Part shown: piece after piece, positions 35,162 through 43,518 of the stretch
How positions within the stretch are numbered: the stretch's first letter is position 1
Layout of the letters: each line of letters starts with the position of its first letter
Assembly: GCF_012863495.1 (NCBI RefSeq)
Contig: NZ_JAAVJL010000001.1
Location: forward strand, 620,001 to 684,000
Reading direction: 5' to 3'
Length of the DNA: 64,000 bases
Origin: Pseudanabaena yagii GIHE-NHR1
Lineage (GTDB): Bacteria > Cyanobacteriota > Cyanobacteriia > Pseudanabaenales > Pseudanabaenaceae
Notes under the pieces: model-generated
The model's database searches: none
What the model saw: only the letters and a program-made list of their open reading frames with translations
Told to the model about the DNA's origin: nothing
Position numbers and translations under genes: made by a program

Positions 35162-36925
35162 ATGTATGCCTTACTAGTTATAGAAGATGATGATGATATT
35201 CGAGATAACATTTGTGACGTTCTAGAACTGTCAAAATATCATGTTATGTCGGCATCAAACGGACGGGAGGGATTAGAAATTGCTAGACAGCAAATACCAG
35301 ATTTAATTTTGTCTGATGTACAAATGCCAGAAATGGATGGCTATGGTGTCTTAGCCGCCATTCGTCAAGATCCGAAGCTGACGGTTATTCCCTTCATCTT
35401 TTTAACATCTTTAGCCGATCGCCAAGATTTACGCCAAGGGATGCTCAAAGGAGCCGATGACTATCTCACTAAGCCGCTGAATCGTGAGGAGTTACTAGAA
35501 GCGATCGCCGCACAACTTAGCAAAAAAGAAAAAGTTGATCAACATTACCAAGAAGTTGCTCAAAATATTGCCCAAGATATTGCTCAAGAGCAGTTAGAAC
35601 GTCTCTTGTACTTTGATACCTTAACGCAGCTTCCCAATCGCCTAGCATTGCGTGAGCGCTTAGATAGTGTTATTTCTGATACTTCTCCAGAAGCACCAAT
35701 TCCAATTCTTTTAATTGATATTGATCGATTTGGAATGATCAATGACTCACGGGGAGAAGAATTTGGGGATCTGCTACTCCAAGCGATCGCTAAGCGAATC
35801 ATTGATGCAGTTCAGGATGATGATACGATTTGTCGCCTCAGTGGTGACGAGTTTGCGATTATCCTATCGACAGCTAATCCCAAGGCAGAGGCTAATAATG
35901 TCGCGAAGTCATTGTTAGAGTCTTTTGCCACTCCGTTTATCGTAGGAATCACCGAAGTTTACGTTACCGCGAGCATTGGCATTTCTCTCTATCCGCAAGA
36001 TGCTAATGGCATCATGCAGCAGGCAAATCTCGCCTTACAAGAAGCAAAGCGTCGCGGGGGCAATTGTTATCAATTCTTTGATGAAATTCAAGTCAAGCTG
36101 CCTCTAAGTCTAGAGTTGCAGACCGATTTACATCATGCGCTTGATAATCAAGAATTTGAGCTTTACTATCAGCCACAGGTCAGCATTGCTACGGGTGAAA
36201 TGTTTGGTTCCGAGTCGCTCATTCGATGGAATCATTCCTCTGAGGGGCTAATTTCGCCAATGAAGTTTATCCCGATCGCTGAAAGTAATGGCTCTATTAT
36301 AGAGATTGGTGAATGGGTTCTCAAAACTGCCTGTCAGCAGGTCAAGGCGACGCAGAAGCTGATTTCCCAAAATGCACTTCACAATGCTAACGGGGATATC
36401 CAGAATTGCATCCCCCCCCTTAAAGTATCGGTAAACCTTTCTGGTAGGCAGTTTCAGCAACAGGATCTCAATAAACGGATCTTAGATATTTTGGAGGAAA
36501 CTCAGTTTGATCCTCAATATTTAGAATTAGAGATTACGGAAACTACGGTTGTCCATAACATTGATGCCAGCTTAGCAAAGTTGATGGATCTCAAAGCGAT
36601 CGGGGTCAAGCTCTCAATTGATGACTTTGGTACGGGCTTCTCATCATTGGGCTATATCAAAAAGTTTCCCTTGGATACTCTCAAAATTGATCGCTGCTTT
36701 GTGCAACATATTGATACTGATGCTCAAAATCGGGCGATCGCCAAAGCCATCATCACGATGGCAAAGAGTCTCGATTTCAAAACCGTTGCCGAGGGTGTGG
36801 AAACCCAAGGCGAACTCAAGGTTCTCCAAGATTTGGGATGCGATAGTATTCAAGGCTATTACTATAGCCGCCCACTTCCCTTTGACAAGTTCTGCGCCTT
36901 TGTAACCGAAGACAAGCGTTTATAG
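35162..36925 (+). CDS. Response regulator with REC, degenerate GGDEF and EAL domains
   Basis: The 587-residue protein has a receiver domain (1-125; LILSDVQMPEMDG with phospho-acceptor Asp, and the KPL lysine), a linker coiled coil, a GGDEF domain whose signature reads RLSGDEFAIIL (SGDEF, probably impaired for cyclase activity) and a C-terminal EAL domain (about 320-587). In the EAL domain ESLIRW replaces EALLRW, but the metal and catalytic residues VNLSGRQF, LEITET, IDDFGTG, LKID, EGVET and the Q of IQGYYYSRP are all present, so c-di-GMP hydrolysis is likely. The ATG at 35162, preceded by AGAGG, is preferred over 35141. No histidine kinase gene is adjacent. Confidence 0.9.
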   Translation: MYALLVIEDDDDIRDNICDVLELSKYHVMSASNGREGLEIARQQIPDLILSDVQMPEMDGYGVLAAIRQDPKLTVIPFIFLTSLADRQDLRQGMLKGADDYLTKPLNREELLEAIAAQLSKKEKVDQHYQEVAQNIAQDIAQEQLERLLYFDTLTQLPNRLALRERLDSVISDTSPEAPIPILLIDIDRFGMINDSRGEEFGDLLLQAIAKRIIDAVQDDDTICRLSGDEFAIILSTANPKAEANNVAKSLLESFATPFIVGITEVYVTASIGISLYPQDANGIMQQANLALQEAKRRGGNCYQFFDEIQVKLPLSLELQTDLHHALDNQEFELYYQPQVSIATGEMFGSESLIRWNHSSEGLISPMKFIPIAESNGSIIEIGEWVLKTACQQVKATQKLISQNALHNANGDIQNCIPPLKVSVNLSGRQFQQQDLNKRILDILEETQFDPQYLELEITETTVVHNIDASLAKLMDLKAIGVKLSIDDFGTGFSSLGYIKKFPLDTLKIDRCFVQHIDTDAQNRAIAKAIITMAKSLDFKTVAEGVETQGELKVLQDLGCDSIQGYYYSRPLPFDKFCAFVTEDKRL

Positions 36926-36960
36926 ATCAAAAAGCCGCCAAAGGCGGCTTTTTGATCTAT
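36922..36960. terminator. Strong terminator after the REC-GGDEF-EAL gene
   Basis: An 18-bp perfect stem (ATAGATCAAAAAGCCGCC with its complement) around AAA; the stop codon lies within the left arm. It also faces the convergent lpxB. Confidence 0.9.
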
Positions 36961-36988
36961 ATAGTTGTTTTAAATAATTCGCAGAGGG

Positions 36989-37039
36989 GCTTCGACTCCG
37001 CTCAGCCATCGGTGTAAGCTAGCTGAGCGAAGTCGAAGC
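36989..37039. repeat. Hairpin of the GCTTCGACTTCGCTCAGC family
   Basis: The 18-bp arms (36989-37006 and 37022-37039) match the inner stem of the elements at 454-566 and 51577-51734, with one G-T pair. The outer AGGGACTTG ends are not present; instead ATAATTC/GAATTAT flank it. It lies between the terminator and the lpxB stop. Confidence 0.75.
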
Positions 37040-37060
37040 TGTAGTTCTTATTTGAATTAT

Positions 37061-38218
37061 CTATAAATAATCAAGAATGGCATCGGCAACGCGATTAATT
37101 GCCCCTTTTTCTCCCAAACTTTTTCTGACTCTGGTATATCCATCAAGCATAGTTTGCCTTGCTTGGGGATTGATCAATAAATCCAAGGCACTGTCAGCGA
37201 TCGCTTCGGGAATCGCCTCATTCTGCACAAACTCAGGCACAACTGCTTCCATATTCACTAAATTGACTGGTGAAATAAAGGGCAATTGCAGGCGCACGAT
37301 ATAACGGGCGATCCAAGCGGTAATTGCACTGACGCGATACAAGATTACCTGTGGCACATTGAGCAAAGCTGTTTCTAAATTTACGGTTCCTGATTTACTG
37401 AGCACTAAGTCGGCGGCACTGATCGCAATCTGTGATTGTCCTGAGATAATTGTGGCGTTGATCTCATATTCTGCTAGTAACTTCTCCACCGCAGGACGGT
37501 AGCGCTCTAGGGAGAGCGGCAACCAGAATTTTACATGGGGTAGTTTGGATTGAATAATCTTTGCTGCCTTGAGAATGATCGGCATGACATCCCGTAGTTC
37601 TTGGGTACGCGACGCTGGCAATAGGGTGACGACAAGATCATCAACGGCAATCCCCAATTTTTGACGCGCCACCATGCGATCGGGCACTTTTGACATGAGA
37701 TCGACAAAGGGATGCCCCACCCATAGCACATTGGTTCCTTGCTTCTCGTAGTAAACGGCTTCCTGTGGAAAGATGGCTAATAATTTGTCGGTAAAGGCAG
37801 CGATCGCCTTGGTATTTTTGTCATTAAATGACCACACCCATTCCTGCGGGGCAATGTAATAAATTACAGGTACATTTAGCACACGCTTTGCAAAGTAACC
37901 CATACCCTGATTGGGCATCATGTAATCAATCAGGACAGCAACATCGGGCGGCGAATTTTTTAAGGATTTCTTGGCATTTTCCTGTAGCCGAATCGTTGGC
38001 AAAATGTAGGGTATAGCCTCAACAGCACCAATTGAACCAATACCAACGGTATTACCAAGTAGCTTTGCGCCCACCGCTTCCATGCGATCGCCACCTAGTC
38101 CCAGAATTTCTAGCTCAATCCCCTTGAGGGCAGCCCGTTCTTGCAAAGCTTCGATTAAAATCGCCCCATGCCAGTCACCTGACACTTCGCCTGTACTGAT
38201 AAATATGCGGCGTTTCAT
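37061..38218 (-). CDS. lpxB: Lipid-A-disaccharide synthase
   Basis: The 385-residue GT19-family enzyme joins UDP-diacylglucosamine and lipid X in lipid A synthesis. Family hallmarks are IFISTGEVSGDWHG at the N-terminus, GLGGDRM, DYMMPN, YYIAPQEWVW, GHPFVD, LLPASR and SKSGTVNLE. ATG 38218 starts the family's conserved N-terminus; an upstream ATG at 38254 would add 12 residues (SSEINSEIK). Many cyanobacteria have lost the Kdo steps but keep lpxABCD. Terminated by the hairpin group at 36922-37039 on the left. Confidence 0.94.
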   Translation of the reverse strand: MKRRIFISTGEVSGDWHGAILIEALQERAALKGIELEILGLGGDRMEAVGAKLLGNTVGIGSIGAVEAIPYILPTIRLQENAKKSLKNSPPDVAVLIDYMMPNQGMGYFAKRVLNVPVIYYIAPQEWVWSFNDKNTKAIAAFTDKLLAIFPQEAVYYEKQGTNVLWVGHPFVDLMSKVPDRMVARQKLGIAVDDLVVTLLPASRTQELRDVMPIILKAAKIIQSKLPHVKFWLPLSLERYRPAVEKLLAEYEINATIISGQSQIAISAADLVLSKSGTVNLETALLNVPQVILYRVSAITAWIARYIVRLQLPFISPVNLVNMEAVVPEFVQNEAIPEAIADSALDLLINPQARQTMLDGYTRVRKSLGEKGAINRVADAILDYL

Positions 38219-38331
38219 TTTAATTTCTGAGTTGATTTCTGAGCTAGATTCCATACAAATAGATCGGTTGGTGGCAAAGATCGCCCTATGACTTACACAT
38301 TCAAGATATCGCTAATTTTGCTTTCTATCTC

Positions 38332-38368
38332 AAGATGATTGGCGGCGCTTCGCGCCGCCAATCATCTT
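38332..38368. terminator. GC-rich hairpin between lpxB and rpmI
   Basis: AAGATGATTGGCGGCGC pairs perfectly with GCGCCGCCAATCATCTT around TTC. It lies upstream of both diverging genes, so it is more likely a dispersed repeat (compare 39237-39269 and 51513-51559) than a terminator. Confidence 0.6.
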
Positions 38369-38475
38369 TTGTTTTTTGAGTGATAGTTTGTGTCATATTA
38401 TTTCACTCCAAAATTCAACATATCGCATTTCATTATGGTACACTCGTAAAGGTCAAAAATTTGGACTAGAAAGAA

Positions 38476-38673
38476 GTGCCTAAGCTCAAAACTCGTAAAT
38501 CTGCCGCCAAGCGATTCAAGGTGACGGGTAGCGGCAAGTTTGCTCGCCGCCACGCTGGTCGCAACCACCTACTAGAGCATAAACCTACTGCCCGCAAGAG
38601 CAGATTAGGTCAAATGGCTATAGTTGATGAAACTGATAATGACAGAGTAAGTGCAATGATGCCTTACGCCTAA
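38476..38673 (+). CDS. rpmI: 50S ribosomal protein bL35
   Basis: The 65-residue basic protein [20 protein letters not shown] matches bL35 over its full length. The start is GTG with AGAAAG just upstream (38468-38473). It is followed by rplT after a hairpin of the type described in the gap; infC, the usual third gene, is not adjacent. Confidence 0.96.
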   Translation: MPKLKTRKSAAKRFKVTGSGKFARRHAGRNHLLEHKPTARKSRLGQMAIVDETDNDRVSAMMPYA

Positions 38674-38681
38674 GTAAGAGC

Positions 38682-38712
38682 TTTTTACAGGGTGTAAACC
38701 ACCCTGTAAAAA
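38682..38712 (+). promoter_or_regulatory. Intercistronic hairpin between rpmI and rplT
   Basis: TTTTTACAGGGTG pairs with CACCCTGTAAAAA around TAAAC. bL20 autoregulates its operon by binding mRNA structures in other bacteria, so this could be a regulatory element or an attenuator; the sequence alone does not decide. Confidence 0.5.
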
Positions 38713-38747
38713 ATTAAATAAAAACAAATCACGATAATAACGAAGCC

Positions 38748-39101
38748 ATGACGAGAGTAAAACGCGGTAACGTAGCTAGAAAGCGCCGCAATAAGGTATT
38801 GAAATTAGCCAAAGGCTTTCGCGGATCGCACTCTAAGCTGTTCCGCACTGCTAACCAGCAGGTAATGAAAGCTCTTCGTAACGCCTACCGCGATCGCCGC
38901 AAGAAGAAGCGCGATTTCCGTAGTCTTTGGATTACCCGCATTAATGCTGCGGCTCGCCAACAAGGTCTGAGCTATAGCAAGTTTGCTGGTTTACTTAAGA
39001 AAGCAAACATCGATATTAACCGTAAGATGCTTTCGCAAATTGCGATCCTTGATCCTGACGCATTTACTGCGATCGTGGAAAAGGCAAAATCCATCGCTTA
39101 A
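38748..39101 (+). CDS. rplT: 50S ribosomal protein bL20
   Basis: The 117-residue basic protein starts [19 protein letters not shown] and contains the [14 protein letters not shown] segment of bL20, an early assembly protein of the large subunit that also represses its own operon in other bacteria. It is at its expected full length and follows rpmI by 74 bp. A terminator hairpin follows. Confidence 0.97.
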   Translation: MTRVKRGNVARKRRNKVLKLAKGFRGSHSKLFRTANQQVMKALRNAYRDRRKKKRDFRSLWITRINAAARQQGLSYSKFAGLLKKANIDINRKMLSQIAILDPDAFTAIVEKAKSIA

Positions 39102-39111
39102 ATTAAATTCC

Positions 39112-39154
39112 AAAACAAAAAAGTCCACTCTAAGAGTGGGCTTTTTTTGTTTAA
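39112..39154 (+). terminator. Terminator of rpmI-rplT
   Basis: AAACAAAAAAGTCCACTC pairs with GAGTGGGCTTTTTTTGTTT around TAA. Confidence 0.88.
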
Positions 39155-39160
39155 TCAAAA

Positions 39161-39207
39161 CCCAAGAAGAGAAAGGTGGCGTTTCACGCCACCTTTCTCT
39201 TCTTGGG
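39161..39207. repeat. 21-bp perfect hairpin
   Basis: CCCAAGAAGAGAAAGGTGGC plus G pairs perfectly with 39187-39207 around TTTCA, directly behind the rplT terminator. Confidence 0.7.
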
Positions 39208-39236
39208 TAGCTACAGCAAAAAAAGAGTTAGCTATT

Positions 39237-39269
39237 GATGAGTTGCGGCGCTTTGCGCCGCAACTCATC
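39237..39269. repeat. GATGAGTTGCGGCGC hairpin, copy 1
   Basis: A 15-bp perfect stem around TTT. The same stem with the same left flank (AGCAAAAAAAGAGTT) occurs at 51513-51559, so this is a dispersed element. The rest of 39270-39464 is promoter space for smc. Confidence 0.75.
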
Positions 39270-39464
39270 TTCTGGTTTTATGCCCTAAGCAAAACTTGCT
39301 TTGCTATACAAAAAATCTTGAGGATACTACGCCATTTTTGCCAAGTTATGATAACGTATTGGCACTTTCGTGCTGTCAAAAACTGACATCCTAGAGAAAA
39401 CAAAAGCATAGCATCGCTACTTTTTGTTTGAGCTGCCCCCCGATCGCTACTGCGTATATTGCAT

Positions 39465-42400
39465 ATGTACATTAAAAATGTAGAACTCACCAGATTTAAG
39501 TCCTTTGGCTCGACCACATCGATCCCCCTATTGCAGGGATTTACAGTGGTTTCGGGACCTAATGGTTCGGGCAAATCAAATATTTTAGATGCTTTGCTAT
39601 TTGCGCTCGGTCTAGCAGGTTCAAAGGGGATGCGTGCCGATCGCTTGCCAGATTTAGTTAACCAAGCCCATAGTAAAAAGGGGCGGATGGTAGAGGCGAG
39701 CGTGACTGTAACCTTTGCTCTAGAGGAAGCAGAAGTCACAGCAATGCAGTCAGAAGGGATCGAAATCCCCACAGCCGAAGGTCAGAATGTGGGGGAATGG
39801 ACAGTCATGCGGAAGTTACGTGTGACTACACAGGGAACCTATACTTCCACTTATTACATTAATGGAACTCCTTGCAATTTGAGCGAACTTCATGAACAGT
39901 TAGCGAAGTTCCGTATTTATCCCGAAGGCTATAACGTTGTACTACAGGGGGACGTTACGGGGATTATTTCCATGAATTCGCGGGAACGTCGGGAAATCAT
40001 TGATGAATTGGCAGGTGTGGGTGAGTTCGATCGCAAAATTGCTACGGCAAAGGATAAACTCGATGATGTGAAGACTCAAGAAGAGCGATTTCGGATTGTT
40101 GAACAGGAATTAATTGCCAACAAAGAAAAACTGAAGGGCGATCGCGTTAAGGCAGAAAAATATAAAGCCCTGCGCCTAGAATATGAACGCATGGAAGCAT
40201 CGGAGGCAGTTCTGCAAAAGCGCGAGATTACTTATCAACAGTCGCTGCGTAATGTCGAGCTAGTCAATAATCGCGAACAATGCGGCAATATTGAGAATGC
40301 CTTGCTTGAACTGTCTCAGGTAATTGAGATGGGGACAGTTCAGCTTAATGAATTGAGCGATCGCGTCCATACCCTCGGCGAAGAAGAATATCTCTCAGTT
40401 TCCAGTAATCTATCAGCACAACAGGCGGAATTGCGAGGTCTGCAACGGCAGCAGCAATCTCTGACTAGTTCCTATCAAAATAATCAAAATCACATTGTCA
40501 GTACCCAAGAGGAAATCGATCAGCTCCTCCGTGAATCTGAACACTTAGAATCGCAAAAGCAACTTAAAGAAGAAGCAGTAGCTACAGCAGAGAAAGCACG
40601 CGATCAACAGGCTTCGATAGTTTCCCAATATCGTAAAGAAGTGCAAGCGATCGCTTCAGCTTCATCGGAATGGGTACGTCAGCAAACACAGTTGCGTCAA
40701 GATGTCGATAATACCCAAGCAGAGCTAGATCCCCAAAAGCAAGAACAAACCAGAATTAGAGAAGTCCTCAATCAGCGATCGCTCCAACTGGAATCACAGG
40801 AAAAGGAACTCCAAGAAATCATGGCTGGGGAAGGGCGCTATGCTGTGGATATGCTCTCCAATCAGTCTTTAGAAGATGCACTACGTTTACAAGAAGCAGA
40901 GGTAAATGGCGCAGAGGCTTTAGTGCAAACCCTTGCCAAAAATCTATCGGAAGCCCAATTAGAAGTACAACTGCAAAATGAAACTATTGATCGCCTCAAT
41001 CAAGAGCAGCGAGTCAAAACCCGTCAACTGGATAAGCTAGAAGCACAGGTACAGGCAAGCCGTGAGATGCAAGGGACTAAAGCATCGCAGGTCATCATCG
41101 AATCTGAGCTATCGGGAGTCTACGGACTGGTTGCCCAGTTGGGACTGGTGGAACCTCGCTATCAGCTAGCTCTCGAAATCTGTGCAGGTGGTCGCCTAGG
41201 AAATCTGGTGGTTGAGAGTGATCAGGTTGCGGCGGAAGCGATCGCCTTGCTCAAGCGTGAGCGTGCGGGACGCGCCACATTCTTGCCACTAAACAAGCTG
41301 CAATCTGCCAAGTTACCTTCACGGGTAGAAGCCCAAAAATTAGGGGCAATTGATTACGCCTTCAATCTCGTTACCTACGAAGAGCCATATCGTGATGTCT
41401 TCTATTTTGTCTTTGGCAATACGCTGGTATTTGAGCATCTCGACCAAGCACGTTTCCATATTGGTAAATATCGGATGGTGACGCTAGAGGGTGAAATTTT
41501 AGAAACTTCTGGAGCAATGACGGGCGGTAGTGCTCCCTTACATACCAGCCTTCACTTCGGTAATACTAAGCCTGCGGAGTCTTCAGAAACTAAGCAACTG
41601 CGCGATCGCCTTTTGGAAATTGACCAAATGTTAGCGCGATTAAATCAACGCTTGCGCGGCGCTTTGACGGGTATTGCTAAATATGAAGAGCAATTGCAAG
41701 CCGCCAGAACCACCCATCGTGAAGCACAACTCAAACGCGATCGCATTTACGAACAAATCGAACGCAACAGTCGCGATCGCTCTCGCCTACAGGATCAAAT
41801 TCAACAAACCCGTGCTGCCATCGAAATTGGTCAAGCACAGTTAAATACCCTTGATGGCAATATTGCCGAACTAGAAGCCAAGCTACTGGTCAAACGTGCC
41901 GAACTTGCGGAATTAGAGAAATCGGGAACTCATACCCGTTGGCTACAGGCTCAAGATGCCTTGCAGGGGCAGGAAGCTTTACTCAACAGTGCGGAAATTG
42001 AATTGCGGACTGCTAAACAACAATTGGGTGAGTTAGAAAATCAGCATAAACTTGCATTAGAAAAAATGGCACAACGCCAAACTCGCCTGCAAGAACTGCG
42101 TAGTACACAAACGGAACTGATTAACAACACTGCCCAAATTCAAAATCAAATCAAACAGACTGAAAATGCGATCGCCTCTTACCAATCACGTCTTGATGCT
42201 CTAGAGCAAATTATCGGTGCGGCTAAGCAGGAGCGTGATGCCTGTGAGCGATCGCTACGTGCTCAACAGCAACAGCAACAACAACAGGAATGGCAGTTAC
42301 AAAAAAATCGCGAACGTCAGGTAGAACTAGAGCAACAGATTGCCCAGTTTACAGAACAACTTGAGCAAATTGAACTACCAGATATTGTTCCTGAAGTTCC

Positions 42401-43061
42401 TGAAGGCATGACTCTTGAGCAATTGCAATTAGAGCAACGTCGCTTACTCAAACGAATTCAGTCGATGGAACCCGTCAATATGATGGCGATCTCTGAATAC
42501 GAAGCAACTTCTGAACGGCTAGAAGAACTCAGTAGTCGTCTGGAAACGCTCAATCAAGAACGGACTGAACTCTTAATTAGAATTGAGAACTTTACGACGC
42601 TGCGTCAACGAGCCTTTATGCAAGCCTTTGATGCCGTAAACGGACATTTCAAAGAAATCTTTGCGGAACTCTCCGATGGTGATGGCTATCTCCAATTAGA
42701 AAATCCCAATGCGCCACTCAGTGGTGGATTGACGCTTGTTGCTCACCCCAAAGGCAAGCAAGTACAACATCTCTCATCCATGTCTGGAGGCGAAAAATCC
42801 CTCACGGCGCTTAGTTTCATCTTCGCTCTCCAGCGCTATCGTCCATCCCCCTTCTATGCCTTTGACGAAGTGGATATGTTCCTCGATGGCGCAAACGTAG
42901 AACGTCTCTCAAAAATGGTACGCAAGCAAGCCAATCTCGCTCAATTCATCGTAGTCAGCCTTCGCCGCCCCATGATCGAAGCTTCAGAACGCACGATCGG
43001 GGTAACTCAAGCACGAGGCGAGCATACTCAAGTATTGGGCTTAGAACTGCGATCGAGTTGA
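39465..43061 (+). CDS. smc: Chromosome segregation protein SMC
   Basis: The 1198-residue protein has an ABC-type head split between the ends: Walker A GPNGSGKSNILDALL (about residue 31) and, at the C-terminus, the signature SSMSGGEKSLTALSF and Walker B YAFDEVDMFLDG. Long coiled-coil arms (about 170-510 and 670-1010) flank a hinge (about 515-640, GVYGLVAQLGLVEPRYQLA). It condenses and segregates the chromosome with ScpA/ScpB. ATG 39465 follows an in-frame TTG at 39459; the ATG fits the family start MYIKNVELTRFKSFG. Confidence 0.96.
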   Translation: MYIKNVELTRFKSFGSTTSIPLLQGFTVVSGPNGSGKSNILDALLFALGLAGSKGMRADRLPDLVNQAHSKKGRMVEASVTVTFALEEAEVTAMQSEGIEIPTAEGQNVGEWTVMRKLRVTTQGTYTSTYYINGTPCNLSELHEQLAKFRIYPEGYNVVLQGDVTGIISMNSRERREIIDELAGVGEFDRKIATAKDKLDDVKTQEERFRIVEQELIANKEKLKGDRVKAEKYKALRLEYERMEASEAVLQKREITYQQSLRNVELVNNREQCGNIENALLELSQVIEMGTVQLNELSDRVHTLGEEEYLSVSSNLSAQQAELRGLQRQQQSLTSSYQNNQNHIVSTQEEIDQLLRESEHLESQKQLKEEAVATAEKARDQQASIVSQYRKEVQAIASASSEWVRQQTQLRQDVDNTQAELDPQKQEQTRIREVLNQRSLQLESQEKELQEIMAGEGRYAVDMLSNQSLEDALRLQEAEVNGAEALVQTLAKNLSEAQLEVQLQNETIDRLNQEQRVKTRQLDKLEAQVQASREMQGTKASQVIIESELSGVYGLVAQLGLVEPRYQLALEICAGGRLGNLVVESDQVAAEAIALLKRERAGRATFLPLNKLQSAKLPSRVEAQKLGAIDYAFNLVTYEEPYRDVFYFVFGNTLVFEHLDQARFHIGKYRMVTLEGEILETSGAMTGGSAPLHTSLHFGNTKPAESSETKQLRDRLLEIDQMLARLNQRLRGALTGIAKYEEQLQAARTTHREAQLKRDRIYEQIERNSRDRSRLQDQIQQTRAAIEIGQAQLNTLDGNIAELEAKLLVKRAELAELEKSGTHTRWLQAQDALQGQEALLNSAEIELRTAKQQLGELENQHKLALEKMAQRQTRLQELRSTQTELINNTAQIQNQIKQTENAIASYQSRLDALEQIIGAAKQERDACERSLRAQQQQQQQQEWQLQKNRERQVELEQQIAQFTEQLEQIELPDIVPEVPEGMTLEQLQLEQRRLLKRIQSMEPVNMMAISEYEATSERLEELSSRLETLNQERTELLIRIENFTTLRQRAFMQAFDAVNGHFKEIFAELSDGDGYLQLENPNAPLSGGLTLVAHPKGKQVQHLSSMSGGEKSLTALSFIFALQRYRPSPFYAFDEVDMFLDGANVERLSKMVRKQANLAQFIVVSLRRPMIEASERTIGVTQARGEHTQVLGLELRSS

Positions 43062-43091
43062 TAAAAAACTTTAAAAATATAGAGAATTGCT

Positions 43092-43304
43092 ATGCCTAAA
43101 AAGGTAAGAGAGCTAAAGCAAATTTTAAGGAAAGAGGGCTTTGTAGAGCTTGATGGCAAAGGCAGCCATACTAACTGGATTCATCCTTTGTATAGTGGTA
43201 AACTAACGGTATCAGGTAAAGATGGAGATGATGCAAAACGTTATTTAGAAAAGGCTGTAGAAGAAGCTTTAATGGAAATAAGAAGGAATAAGAGAAATGA
43301 ATAG
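43092..43304 (+). CDS. hicA: HicA-type mRNA interferase toxin
   Basis: The 70-residue protein has the dsRBD-like HicA fold pattern: VRELKQILRKEGFVEL, then GKGSHTNWIHP with the catalytic His, and a lysine-rich C-terminus. HicA toxins cleave mRNA and are neutralised by HicB, whose gene overlaps the 3' end by 8 nt. Starts at ATG 43092, 30 bp after smc. Confidence 0.87.
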   Translation: MPKKVRELKQILRKEGFVELDGKGSHTNWIHPLYSGKLTVSGKDGDDAKRYLEKAVEEALMEIRRNKRNE

Positions 43305-43518
43305 CCTTAAATACCAAATGATTATCCAGTGGTCAAATGAAGATGACTGTTTTTTAGTTGGCTTTCCTGATTTCCCCAACCAAAAATGGCGATCGCATGG
43401 CGATACCTATGAAGAAGCTTTTCATAATGGGCTTGAAGCTCTAGAGGCTTTGATTATAGCTTACAAAACCTCAGGTGAAAGATTACCAGAGCCAAGAACA
43501 ATTAGTCAGGTTGCATAA
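43297..43518 (+). CDS. hicB: HicB-type antitoxin
   Basis: The 73-residue protein shows the HicB partial RNase H fold: YQMIIQWSNEDDCFLVGFPDFP, GDTYEEAFHNGLEALEALI and a short C-terminal GERLPEP stretch. No separate DNA-binding domain is present, so autoregulation would need another factor or is absent. Its last 13 nt overlap the converging radA 3' end. Confidence 0.87.
   Translation: MNSLKYQMIIQWSNEDDCFLVGFPDFPNQKWRSHGDTYEEAFHNGLEALEALIIAYKTSGERLPEPRTISQVA

Noticed and set aside
39278-39772. Minus-strand 164-residue frame overlapping the start of smc
   Set aside because: It runs antisense to the conserved SMC Walker A region and has no recognisable family features.
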